Positions 42,259 to 50,361 of a DNA stretch of 64,000 nucleotides are shown here, piece after piece. The notes below the pieces were generated by a model that did no database searches, was not told where the DNA came from, and was given only the letters and a program-made list of their open reading frames with translations. The stretch's first letter is position 1. Each line of letters starts with the position of its first letter. The DNA is from Mariniphaga sp041686935 (GTDB lineage: Bacteria > Bacteroidota > Bacteroidia > Bacteroidales > Prolixibacteraceae): assembly GCA_041686935.1 (NCBI GenBank), contig JAWLCW010000021.1:49647-113646 (forward strand), read 5' to 3'. Made by a program: the position numbers and the translations under genes.

Positions 42259-43674
42259 TTAGTATTTCATTTTTTTAACGTCAACTCCCTTTATCTGAGG
42301 TCCTTCCAGTTTGTGCGGATGTTTTTGCTGTTCGGCTATCCACGCAGCCAGTGCATCCAGCTCTGCATCGTTTCCCGGAAAGGGCGGCATATAATACCGC
42401 ACGTTGTGCATATTCTGCATATAAATTTTCATGGCCTCTTCATTCAGCGAATTTTCAGTGCCGTACATCCGTTCAAATTTCCGCACCACCGAACTGATGC
42501 CATGTGTGGTATGGCAACGGGTACAGGCCAGGGTAAAAACAGCTTCGCCGGCGGCCAGTTTATTGCTTTCAGTAATAGTTGACATCGACGCATAAGGCGT
42601 GTGGGGTAGCAGGCCGGTTTCCTTGTAAAGCGGATACTCTTCCACCAGAAATCCGTTGGCATACATGTAATTGCCAATCACATAAGGTTTGCGGATAAAT
42701 TCGCGAATTCTTTCAAAGGTGCCAAGAAAAAGGAATGAAGCAATAACCGGGATAATCAGAAGATGTTTGGGCAACCGGCGCGGTGAAAAGGTGCCTAAAA
42801 TACCAACGGCGAAGCCGATGGCAATTACCACAATCATCACTGTAACGAGGGAGCCGTACCAGTCCTGAAACTGCTGGGTGCCCAGCGCTACGGGCAGGTT
42901 GCCAATCATGGCGCGCGGAATGTGCCAATAGTAAAGAAACGCTCCGGAAGCAGCCACCGGCATCCAAACCAATATCCAGAATGAAATGTATTTCAGAATT
43001 CCGGTTTTCCACTGGTTCTGTTTTTTCATGATGTAAGCCACAAACATCAGCGCCACGGTTCCGGCCATCATCATGGCCACAGGAGTGCGGAAAACAAGTT
43101 GTGGCAAATAAAGCGGGTTTAAAAATCCGGTTACCAGCGATTTTTTCTCCACCCAGCTTCCGGGGTCCATCATAAAACCAAGAATGCCCACAATAATGGC
43201 CATGGTGAGCCAGGAGAAAATGCTGAGCCACACCCCGAAAAGAATATGCCGCCTTTTGTTTTTAGGCGATTCGTTGGATTTTTTCCAGGTGAGGAAGTAC
43301 ACCATGATGAATATGACTTCCAGAACAAATACAATCCACTCGGTGAACCAGGCAAAGAAAAACACCCGGATAAGGCTTCCGAGCGATGCCGGGTTGGCCA
43401 GCGAGGCGGCAAACCAAATTCCTACGCCAGTGAGCGCACCCACGGTGGTGGTAATTACAAACGCGAAAAACATCAGTTTACGGGCTGTTTCATCCCAGGC
43501 TTTGCCTTCTTCGGGTTTGGTTTTGCTTTTCAGGTAACCCCTGAACTCGAGGAGGGTAACCAGAGGTGCAAAACCCACCGCAAGCGCATGGTTGATTAAC
43601 ACGTGCAAAATGGCAATAACCGCAACCAACATCCGGTTGCCCATAAAGTCGAGGTGAAACAACGGAAAATCCAT
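42259..43674 (-). CDS. CydA-like oxidase subunit with C-terminal cytochrome c domain (subunit 1)
   Basis: 471 aa. The membrane part matches CydA: LHVLINHALAVGF in helix 1, VGALTGVGIWFAASLAN in place of the CydA GVATG loop, and FTEWIVFVLEVIFIM with conserved Glu residues. A periplasmic cytochrome c domain follows with heme site CTRCH (about 383-387) and a candidate axial Met in RYYMPPFPGNDAELDA. The quinol-binding Q-loop region of CydA is short. This fits the OR-C-type bd superfamily members, known from comparative work to carry cytochrome c tails. First of two genes, 19 bp apart. Confidence 0.82.
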   Translation of the reverse strand: MDFPLFHLDFMGNRMLVAVIAILHVLINHALAVGFAPLVTLLEFRGYLKSKTKPEEGKAWDETARKLMFFAFVITTTVGALTGVGIWFAASLANPASLGSLIRVFFFAWFTEWIVFVLEVIFIMVYFLTWKKSNESPKNKRRHILFGVWLSIFSWLTMAIIVGILGFMMDPGSWVEKKSLVTGFLNPLYLPQLVFRTPVAMMMAGTVALMFVAYIMKKQNQWKTGILKYISFWILVWMPVAASGAFLYYWHIPRAMIGNLPVALGTQQFQDWYGSLVTVMIVVIAIGFAVGILGTFSPRRLPKHLLIIPVIASFLFLGTFERIREFIRKPYVIGNYMYANGFLVEEYPLYKETGLLPHTPYASMSTITESNKLAAGEAVFTLACTRCHTTHGISSVVRKFERMYGTENSLNEEAMKIYMQNMHNVRYYMPPFPGNDAELDALAAWIAEQQKHPHKLEGPQIKGVDVKKMKY

Positions 43675-43980
43675 GATTTCTGGTTTTTTTATTTTCCGAA
43701 AAATAGGAATAATTTTTTTTGATTCTCCTGATTAATGAACAAAAAACCGGAATGTTCCTTTTTTTACCACTTTTCAGGCACCGATTGCAAATCGGTGCCA
43801 GCAAGAGAAGTGCGTTCGAGCAGGCACCAATTCCGGATGGTATGCAGCTGACAATTAGTTTGCCGGCAGTTTTATCAACTGGTAAGTCGTATTTTTTTCT
43901 TATTCTATTCCCGGCAATGGTTGGGTTTTTTCCTCCTTGTGTTTTTTCTTTTTGTACCTTTACATACTAAACCAAAAGGT
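43675..43980. other. Intergenic region with REP-like palindrome
   Basis: 306 bp between the divergent oxidase operon (minus) and the DUF2721 gene (plus). It holds the palindrome at 43777-43799, a partial direct copy of its arm at 43824-43833, and two AT-rich promoter-like stretches. I see no coding sense in either strand and no clean TAnnTTTG box. Confidence 0.55.
43777..43799. repeat. REP/MITE-like palindrome
   Basis: GGCACCGATT and AATCGGTGCC form a perfect 10-bp inverted repeat around GCA, and a partial direct copy (GGCACCAATTCC) follows 27 bp later. Short palindromes of the type CACxGATTGCAAATCxGTG are scattered in many Bacteroidota and are often linked to REP-associated (RAYT) transposases. 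No transposase is present here. Confidence 0.55.
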
Positions 43981-44376
43981 ATGCACGAAGCATTTACACT
44001 CACTACTCCGGCCCTTTTATTTTCAGCCGTTTCGCTGATTTTACTGGCTTACACCAACCGGTTTATTGCTTACACCGGCGTGGTGCGTAATCTCTACAAA
44101 CAATATAAAGAGAATCCTACTTCAGTGCTCAAAGGTCAAATCAACAACCTGCGCAAACGGTTGTATCTTATCCGTACCATGCAGTTGCTTGGGGTATTTA
44201 GTCTGTTTTTGTGTGTCGCCACCATGTTTCTCCTTTTTGTTGGGTATTTGCTGGTTGCATCTTATTTTTTCGCAGTGGCGCTGTTGCTGTTATGCGCATC
44301 GCTTGCTCTTTCCATTTGGGAAATTCAGATTTCTATAAAATCACTCGAACTGCATTTAAGCAATATGGAGGATTAA
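43981..44376 (+). CDS. DUF2721 family membrane protein
   Basis: 131 aa starting MHEAFTLTTPALLFSAVSLI; an upstream in-frame extension of 20 codons is disregarded. Three hydrophobic segments: about 9-26, 72-96 and 98-115, with a basic loop KGQINNLRKRLYLIRTM between. This matches the DUF2721 family of small three-helix membrane proteins of unknown function. A ribosome binding site is weak (AAAAGGT). Convergent with the BACON lipoprotein gene, from which it is separated by 40 bp. Confidence 0.8.
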   Translation: MHEAFTLTTPALLFSAVSLILLAYTNRFIAYTGVVRNLYKQYKENPTSVLKGQINNLRKRLYLIRTMQLLGVFSLFLCVATMFLLFVGYLLVASYFFAVALLLLCASLALSIWEIQISIKSLELHLSNMED

Positions 44377-44415
44377 AACAGGAAAAATTATACTGTTACT
44401 GGAGAATTTTCAACT

Positions 44416-46155
44416 TTAGTTTAAAGGCAGGTCGAAAATTTCAAGCGCCCAATTGTTTAATTCCAAAGTCTGTTTAACATTTTTTATTGCAAATAGCCGG
44501 GTGCCGGCCGAATTGCTGAAAACATAATGGGTTTCCATGGCCGGATGGAACTGGTCTGACAAGTAGCCGGGATAAAAACCAACATTTACCGATCTTTCAG
44601 CAGAAAAACTGGTTTTGTTTACCTGGTAAATGGTTGCTCCATTTTCGGTTCCCCACCAGTAATCAGACCCCGCCATATAGTAACATTCCAGAGTTTCATT
44701 GTAATCGATGCTTTTTATGAAGTTCCGGGGAATATCCACCTCGCCGGTTTTTGGCAAATCGAGCTGGAAAGTTTCCGTGGTGTAATCCGGAGCTTTGTAA
44801 ATTTTTTTGTTGGCGCCAAAAATTTTATCTCCTTTGGGAGAAAGCCAAATCGCACCACCGGTATCTTCATGCCAATAAGGTACCGTATCGTTTACGGCAC
44901 CATCTGAAATGTTTAAAATTTGCAAACCCGATGGTGAAACCTGCGGACGGGTAATATAAATCCAGGGTTTTTCAGGCGCTTTTACCAGTACCGATTTTTC
45001 GACAAAGTTTCGGGTTGATGTTCTGAAAGTTACGCCCGAAGTCAGGTTCAGGCTGTAAAAATAGACGTGCTGGTCTGCGTCGGGAATCATGTAACACCAG
45101 TCGTTTTCTCCAAATACAAGGTCGTGGGGTACGCAGTCAATTACATATTGGTTGATGCGGTTTAAAGTAGCTGCATCGAGTAAATCGACAAACGCCTGGT
45201 TGTACCCGATGGCAAGGGTTTTTCCATCGGCAGTAACGTCTATGCAATTCGGAATTCGGTCAAGTGGATATGTCGTAAGTGAATCGCTTTCGGGCGTTTT
45301 AACCAACAATGCATTCGGCGATTTTGTGAGAATGTACAGGTAATCGGTTTTTTTGCAAAAATATGCATCTGTCACCGTTCCGCTAAACCATTTCAAACGG
45401 GCTGAATTTACAGGCGGTCCCGGGTCCTCAACAACCATATTAACCCGAATGCCGTGCGATGCCTGTGGATGAGATGATTCGATATGAATGATTAGTGAAT
45501 ATTCACCGAGTTGAAGTTCCTGGCGGTGAACTGTACAATTTATGGTAAGTGAGGCGCCTGCTGCCAGGTAGCCTGAAGTTTGCGAAAGTTCGAGCCATGA
45601 AGGAATGTTGGAAATGTACCACGACTTATCGACCTCTCCGTGGTTGGCTATGGTAAACGAACGGGAATCCTCTGTCCCGAAATTTATTTCGGCAGTGTTG
45701 CAATACAACGGAACCTGACCATCAACCGGAGGATCTTCAGTTTTACCGGCGCCATAGCTGATTTTTATTCTCAGAATGGTTTCATCCAGTCTGATAAAAA
45801 TATAACCTTCCACCCTGTTTCCGGTCATAAAGCTGTCAACGTTTTTAAAACTGAACGGAATGGAACCGTATCCGTTATCCAGAGCGCCTTCCAATTTTCC
45901 TGTTTCAATCCATTGCGGGTACACCATAATCCTGTAGGTTTTACTTCCCAGTTCCGGAAATGCCAGGGTTATTCCTCCACCATCTGAACCGGTGTTAAAG
46001 TGGTATTCCAGGTCTGTTGCAAACCAAATTTCTTCATTTTCTTTTGGAAAATCGAAATTGCATGCTGATAACAGGAACAGGAGCATTGTGCCTGTTAAAA
46101 CTGCTATAGAATATCGTTGTCTGGTATATTGCTTTGGTTCAACTCTTTTTTTCAT
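44416..46155 (-). CDS. Lipoprotein with BACON domain and beta-propeller
   Basis: 579-aa lipoprotein: lipobox LLFLLSAC (about residues 25-32) predicts an anchored Cys32. Next comes a beta-rich region (about 40-150), then a BACON domain (about 160-245, with SWYISNIPSWLELSQTSG and the tail YSLIIHIESSHPQA), a fold common in Bacteroidota surface proteins and often linked to mucin or polysaccharide binding. A repeat-rich beta-propeller-like C-terminal half follows (for example LLVKTPESDSLTTYPLDRIP, CIDVTADGKTLAIGYN). It lies 20 bp downstream of a barrel-like gene on the same strand, so both may form a surface complex. Confidence 0.75.
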   Translation of the reverse strand: MKKRVEPKQYTRQRYSIAVLTGTMLLFLLSACNFDFPKENEEIWFATDLEYHFNTGSDGGGITLAFPELGSKTYRIMVYPQWIETGKLEGALDNGYGSIPFSFKNVDSFMTGNRVEGYIFIRLDETILRIKISYGAGKTEDPPVDGQVPLYCNTAEINFGTEDSRSFTIANHGEVDKSWYISNIPSWLELSQTSGYLAAGASLTINCTVHRQELQLGEYSLIIHIESSHPQASHGIRVNMVVEDPGPPVNSARLKWFSGTVTDAYFCKKTDYLYILTKSPNALLVKTPESDSLTTYPLDRIPNCIDVTADGKTLAIGYNQAFVDLLDAATLNRINQYVIDCVPHDLVFGENDWCYMIPDADQHVYFYSLNLTSGVTFRTSTRNFVEKSVLVKAPEKPWIYITRPQVSPSGLQILNISDGAVNDTVPYWHEDTGGAIWLSPKGDKIFGANKKIYKAPDYTTETFQLDLPKTGEVDIPRNFIKSIDYNETLECYYMAGSDYWWGTENGATIYQVNKTSFSAERSVNVGFYPGYLSDQFHPAMETHYVFSNSAGTRLFAIKNVKQTLELNNWALEIFDLPLN

Positions 46156-46174
46156 ATTATTTCTTGTTTAGGTG

Positions 46175-47134
46175 TTACCAGTACCAAATGATTCCCAGCG
46201 AAAGATCAAGGCGGCTGAGGTTTTCGTAATTTTCCTTCTCCAGTTTTATCTCCTGGGAAGAGTGTGCAGTTGTTACAGTAATCTTTTGAGCCTGTGAAGA
46301 AAAAAGCGAGGATTCCAGCCCAATGCTAATGTTTGGTCTGAAAAAATATTCCAGCCCAAGGGTAAGATTGGTACCCAACGCGACACCCTGAATCAAAACC
46401 TGGTCGTTGAGCATTTCCACTTCGTCACGGTAAAATGACGGACCAATTGCAAAAGAGGAGTTCAGGCCAATTCTTTTTGAAACTCCGTAACGGGTAGAAG
46501 ATGCAAAAGATGCCCCTGCAAAGTTGACAAAGTACCGCTCGCCCAATTTGCCGTAATACATGTATTCATCGTCCATTGCCATTGGAGTGGTAATCTCTGA
46601 GGTGGAATAAAACCCATGGTACATTGCACCCAGCCAGTAACTGCCTATCAGGTGTATATAAGCCGAACCTCTGCCCTGGAGTCCCATTTTCAGATTATGG
46701 TAATAACGTTTTGAATCACCGGCACTCACTCCCTTTTCCTGTAATGATTGTTCGGCTGTTTCCGGGTTTCCCACCAGATATGCGGGCCCTGCATTCAATG
46801 AAATCCGGAACCTTTCGGCTGGCGTGGTATGAGATAAAAAATCCGGTTCTTTTTCCCGATCCACCACATGCATTTCAGGGGCAGTGAAAAATGGCTCAGG
46901 TTCATCTTTTGCAATAAAATAATTCCATTCCCTGATGTTGTTTTTCAAAATTTTTCCTTTGGCAGAAACGCCATTGTAATCCTGCCGGTAATGCAGATAA
47001 CTTTTTGATACTTTGGTGATGGTGCAATGAATGGTATCGCCACTGCTCAAAATTATCCTGTCCTGCGCAAAGCATTCATTTACAATTAGTAAAAGAAATA
47101 CGACAATAAGCGGTTTGTTCAGAAAATGTTTCAT
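46175..47134 (-). CDS. Putative outer membrane beta-barrel protein
   Basis: 319 aa with signal peptide (IVVFLLLIVNECFAQ). A short N-terminal domain (SGDTIHCTITKVSKSYLHYR) resembles the small beta domain of DUF-type Bacteroidota secreted proteins, and the rest has alternating polar/hydrophobic strands (RISLNAGPAYLVG, GVALGTNLTLGLEYFFRPNI) ending in the aromatic SLGIIWYW, as outer membrane proteins do. The lipoprotein gene follows within 20 bp. No TonB-dependent receptor or SusC/D pair is present, so a polysaccharide locus is not evident. Confidence 0.65.
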   Translation of the reverse strand: MKHFLNKPLIVVFLLLIVNECFAQDRIILSSGDTIHCTITKVSKSYLHYRQDYNGVSAKGKILKNNIREWNYFIAKDEPEPFFTAPEMHVVDREKEPDFLSHTTPAERFRISLNAGPAYLVGNPETAEQSLQEKGVSAGDSKRYYHNLKMGLQGRGSAYIHLIGSYWLGAMYHGFYSTSEITTPMAMDDEYMYYGKLGERYFVNFAGASFASSTRYGVSKRIGLNSSFAIGPSFYRDEVEMLNDQVLIQGVALGTNLTLGLEYFFRPNISIGLESSLFSSQAQKITVTTAHSSQEIKLEKENYENLSRLDLSLGIIWYW

Positions 47135-47200
47135 TCGGTTAATACTTAATCTGGTTTTTGGTTGTGTCGAATTTGTTTATTCCGGCAATACATTTTTGTG

Positions 47201-47208
47201 CAAATTTA
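47201..47208 (-). promoter_or_regulatory. Candidate -7 element of the barrel-lipoprotein operon
   Basis: TAAATTTG on the minus strand fits TAnnTTTG, followed by C, 67 bp before the barrel gene's start. Confidence 0.4.
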
Positions 47209-47265
47209 GTGCAATAATTGTGAAAAAGGTGGAGTAAAATCAGGAAAAAACAGGAGATATGTTTT

Positions 47266-47315
47266 GGTTAAAAAAAGAAAAAGCCGGCAGCTTTTTGGAA
47301 AAAAATTACCGGCTT
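47266..47315 (-). terminator. Probable terminator, minus strand
   Basis: On the minus strand AAGCCGG and CCGGCTT pair around a 21-nt loop and are followed by a T-rich run (T interrupted by C). It lies 6 bp after the stop of the 47321-47899 gene. The long loop lowers confidence. Confidence 0.5.
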
Positions 47316-47320
47316 AATTC

Positions 47321-47899
47321 TTATGCAGCTACCGTTTTACCGGTTTTCTTTTCTGTTTTAACAGAAACTGCTTTGACGGACTGGATTTCAGTTCCGTTTT
47401 TTGGTTTTCCAGGTTTTTTCAACCGCTCGTTTAGCAACTTTTCCCATTTTTCGGCCAGTTGAAGTTCACCCGATAAGGTAAGGCTGTCATATTCATCGTT
47501 GTAAACTTCAACAGAAACTTCGGATTTGTTTTTATCATGCGGATAAAAACACAGTTGAAGTTTATCAATTACGTTATAACTTGATTTTTTTTCGCCAAGT
47601 GTACGGTTCGAATTAATAAGCCTGCAACTTTTGAATTCCTGTAAGTTTATACTTTTTGCAATTTCCAGGTTTTCAGATTTTTTGTAAAAAAAGAGGCGAT
47701 CTGCCATTCTGTCAAGGCCAATGATAAAATCGGCGCAAAATTCGTGTTGCGTAATTGTGCATTCTTCGTTTTCCGCCATTTCGGTGAGCCTGCGGAAAAG
47801 ACTATCTTTCTTTCTTTTTTTGCTGTACCCGGTTAAAACAAAAGGCACCGTTACAATTGCAATAAATACGAGGGTTATAAGAATTGTTCCCAAATCCAT
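47321..47899 (-). CDS. Single-pass membrane protein of unknown function
   Basis: 192 aa. One N-terminal helix (TILITLVFIAIVTVPFVLTGY) and a cytoplasmic or periplasmic domain with LEIAKSINLQEFKSCRLINS and LQLCFYPHDKNKSEVSVEVY. The C-terminus is a basic, Lys/Thr-rich tail (KTEKKTGKTVAA). I do not recognise a family. A terminator-like hairpin follows. The 200 bp upstream to the next gene holds an AT-rich region without a clear promoter. Confidence 0.6.
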   Translation of the reverse strand: MDLGTILITLVFIAIVTVPFVLTGYSKKRKKDSLFRRLTEMAENEECTITQHEFCADFIIGLDRMADRLFFYKKSENLEIAKSINLQEFKSCRLINSNRTLGEKKSSYNVIDKLQLCFYPHDKNKSEVSVEVYNDEYDSLTLSGELQLAEKWEKLLNERLKKPGKPKNGTEIQSVKAVSVKTEKKTGKTVAA

Positions 47900-48102
47900 T
47901 TTATAATATTTTAAAGTTAAAAATCAAGATAAATTTTCAGGAAGTTAAAATCCTGAAGGCCGGCAGGAATGAAGTTTACTAAGGAAAAAGTAAAATGAAG
48001 GAATATTTTATGACTACTGTTTCAGGTTTTATTTTGAAATAATGGATTTACCTGAACGCATTTTCCATTTTCATTTCCTTGAAACCTCATTTTAAAAAAT
48101 AA

Positions 48103-48480
48103 TTACCAGAAATAGTGGAAGGGAAAAAGCAGATCGGCTTTTCGCAGTTTTACCGGAAAATTGTATGCCTGAAAAATGTATTGTACAAATTCAGATGAAA
48201 TTGTTTTTTCGAAATGTTTTAAACAGGCAGAAAATTCTTTGTGCTGAAAATCTGAACCCGAATATTCTGCGCTGCGAAAAAGGTTGAAAGCCGGCTCCTG
48301 GTTTAAGGGTATCCCAAAAAAATCGGCAGGAACCGCTCTTAAATGAACTTGATTTTCCGTGGGTTGCTTACCGGAAAACGGTGAATCAGTCAACGTAACA
48401 CGTTGCGCAAACAGCAAAACCACAATACTGTAAAGCATTGCTGTAAAAATTGCTCCTGATGTTTTATATCCTTTTTTCAC
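48103..48480 (-). CDS. Small exported or membrane-anchored hypothetical protein
   Basis: 125 aa with a hydrophobic start (SGAIFTAMLYSIVVLLFAQ, about 8-26) that reads as a signal peptide or anchor, and a polar mature part ending in the aromatic LLFPFHYFW. Similar short proteins with this ending exist in Bacteroidota, but no function is known to me. It does not share an operon with the neighbours (66 bp from the PiT-like gene's stop). Confidence 0.5.
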   Translation of the reverse strand: MKKGYKTSGAIFTAMLYSIVVLLFAQRVTLTDSPFSGKQPTENQVHLRAVPADFFGIPLNQEPAFNLFRSAEYSGSDFQHKEFSACLKHFEKTISSEFVQYIFQAYNFPVKLRKADLLFPFHYFW

Positions 48481-48546
48481 GCTGTAAAGTTAAGCTGAAT
48501 TCCAACACATTTTGTATTTCGCATCAACAATTTTTGTAATGGTCTT

Positions 48547-49638
48547 TTATTGCAGCCATCCGGTAATTTCTTCCCTAATCATCGGATTTACAGCAATTGC
48601 AATAACAATGGAAATGACCAGTCCGATGAATGCCAGCAGAATGTCCTTCCCGATAATCCGAAGTGTTTTTTTAAGACTTTTATGGTTCGTTTTGGTCAGG
48701 TTCATTGCAATTTCGCGACCCCCGAGCAGCCCGAGAAACACCCACGTGGTGCTCATGGGAACGGTATCGTAAAAGAGATGAAATGCCATGAGTGCAGCAT
48801 AAATAAAATCGACAACGGTGGCTGGCCTCACATCGGTAATGTCGGTTTTTGTGGTTACAATCTGCTGAATCCGGCCTCCCTTTTGGTAAAAAATTACGCC
48901 CAGGCCAATAAAAATAATTCCAATCACCGCCAGCAATTCGGTGTAATTCAACTGGCGAGGAAGAAATACGGCAATATTGGCTGCGTCCTGCATTATCCAG
49001 AGGCACCAGAGCGCCCCACTGGTAATCCATTGGGTGATGTTCCATGCCGGGTGTGGTTTCCCTTTAAACTTCGATTTAAAATATTTTGAAAGCAACAGGT
49101 AAATGACAATGGAAACTGCAAAGGCAATAACATATCCACTCAGGCTTTTTCCCAGTACTTTGTGAATGGCTCCACCGGTTGTGGCAAATGAACTTAACAA
49201 CAGAAAAGTTGTGGAAACGGGCATACGCATTCGGGTGATGATGATGAGCACAATGGGGGCAGCAATCTGGAGAAAATCGAATGAAACGGGGTTTTGATTA
49301 AATCCTTTGGTGGAAAGCCGCTGGAAACTAATGTCGCCATCAAACAGAAAAAAACTCAGGGTTACGGTGAAAACAAACAAACCGCCAATGTACAGCCAAA
49401 GTACCCACCATTTATGATGGGAATTGGAAGACAGGAACGTGCCAATGGTTTGAATGCTGTCGTTGGATACCACGGAATATCCTGCAACTGCAAAACCAAA
49501 CCACATGGCCACCTGTGCCGAGTTATAAACCAAAGCAGCCGTTACAAACAGTACCAGGATGAAGATTAAAAAACTGGATTCGTTTACGAAAACATCGATA
49601 AATCCGGTTTGTTTTCTGATGTTGTTTTTGTCCGCCAT
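48547..49638 (-). CDS. PiT-family-like inorganic phosphate permease
   Basis: 363-aa membrane protein with about nine helices. Two copies of a permease-type motif are seen: FGFAVAGYSVVSNDSIQTIG (about 47-66) and MPVSTTFLLLSSFATTGGAI (about 139-158), with DAANIAVFLPRQLN at about 220. This resembles the inverted repeats of PiT phosphate transporters, in which GANDxANxxG is the signature, here changed to SNDSIQTIG. The substrate may differ from phosphate. No PhoU-like gene is adjacent. Confidence 0.62.
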   Translation of the reverse strand: MADKNNIRKQTGFIDVFVNESSFLIFILVLFVTAALVYNSAQVAMWFGFAVAGYSVVSNDSIQTIGTFLSSNSHHKWWVLWLYIGGLFVFTVTLSFFLFDGDISFQRLSTKGFNQNPVSFDFLQIAAPIVLIIITRMRMPVSTTFLLLSSFATTGGAIHKVLGKSLSGYVIAFAVSIVIYLLLSKYFKSKFKGKPHPAWNITQWITSGALWCLWIMQDAANIAVFLPRQLNYTELLAVIGIIFIGLGVIFYQKGGRIQQIVTTKTDITDVRPATVVDFIYAALMAFHLFYDTVPMSTTWVFLGLLGGREIAMNLTKTNHKSLKKTLRIIGKDILLAFIGLVISIVIAIAVNPMIREEITGWLQ

Positions 49639-49747
49639 TGCAATTCAAATTTAAAGCAAAGTAACCCGTTTGCAAGGCACTGTATGTTAGGTGATTGTTA
49701 ATTGATTATTACTATTTCAGCAAAGGGATTCAATGATTTTCGGGAAA

Positions 49748-49906
49748 TCAGGCCGATGCTTCCAGCAATTTTTGGATATTGAACTTTTTCATTTGCATAA
49801 AAGCCTGCACTACTGCCTTACCCTTTTTAGGATTGTTTACCAGATTTTGCTGAATGGCCGGAATAATCTGCCATAAAACGCCGTATTTGTCTTTCAGTCT
49901 TGTTTT
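49748..49906 (-). pseudogene. 3' remnant of a second VOC/PhnB-type gene
   Basis: Directly after the intact VOC gene, in a different frame, about 52 codons read LKDKYGVLWQIIPAIQQNLV to MQMKKFNIQKLLEASA and then TGA. The piece ends like PhnB-type VOC proteins (PF06983) and lacks any start codon or N-terminal half. It looks like the tail of a tandem copy whose front was lost, fused to the end of its neighbour. Confidence 0.75.
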
Positions 49907-50337
49907 TCCGGGCAGTTGAACATCCACTGAATGCCGAATTTATCTTTGCAGCTTCCGTAATAATCGCCCCAAAACATATCCTGAAGTTCCTGTTCCACAA
50001 CCCCGCCTTCGGAAAGTAATTTGAAAAGTCTGCGGGTTTCTTCACGTGTGTCCGGCATGAGATTGATGTAAACATTGTTGCCTTTGTTCACTTTAAATCC
50101 CATCGATTCCGGGGCATCGCTTCCCATCAGCAGGTAACCGCCAAGAATTGGCAAAGTAACATGCATTACCAGGTTTTTATCTGCGTCGGGCAGGGGAGGC
50201 ATTCCCTCAGTTGCCGGAACATCTTTAAACCGCATAATGCCTTCGCCCATAAATTCGGTGCCGAAAACCGATTTGTAAAAATTGAATGCTTCTTCGGTCT
50301 GGTTGGGAAAATTCAGATAAATACTTACACTTGCCAT
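49894..50337 (-). CDS. VOC family protein (PhnB/3-dmu-9_3-mt type)
   Basis: 147-aa glyoxalase-fold protein, the first of an operon tail with SRPBCC. It starts MASVSIYLNFPNQTEEAFNF, includes VFGTEFMGEGIMRFKDVP and GGYLLMGSDAPESMGF, and ends SCKDKFGIQWMFNCPEKQD, all hallmarks of the PhnB-like group. Activity is unknown; members include resistance proteins and enzymes of aromatic metabolism. A tandem partner's tail lies just downstream as a remnant. Confidence 0.88.
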   Translation of the reverse strand: MASVSIYLNFPNQTEEAFNFYKSVFGTEFMGEGIMRFKDVPATEGMPPLPDADKNLVMHVTLPILGGYLLMGSDAPESMGFKVNKGNNVYINLMPDTREETRRLFKLLSEGGVVEQELQDMFWGDYYGSCKDKFGIQWMFNCPEKQD

Positions 50338-50361
50338 AACTAATCATTTTAATGGTTGATT

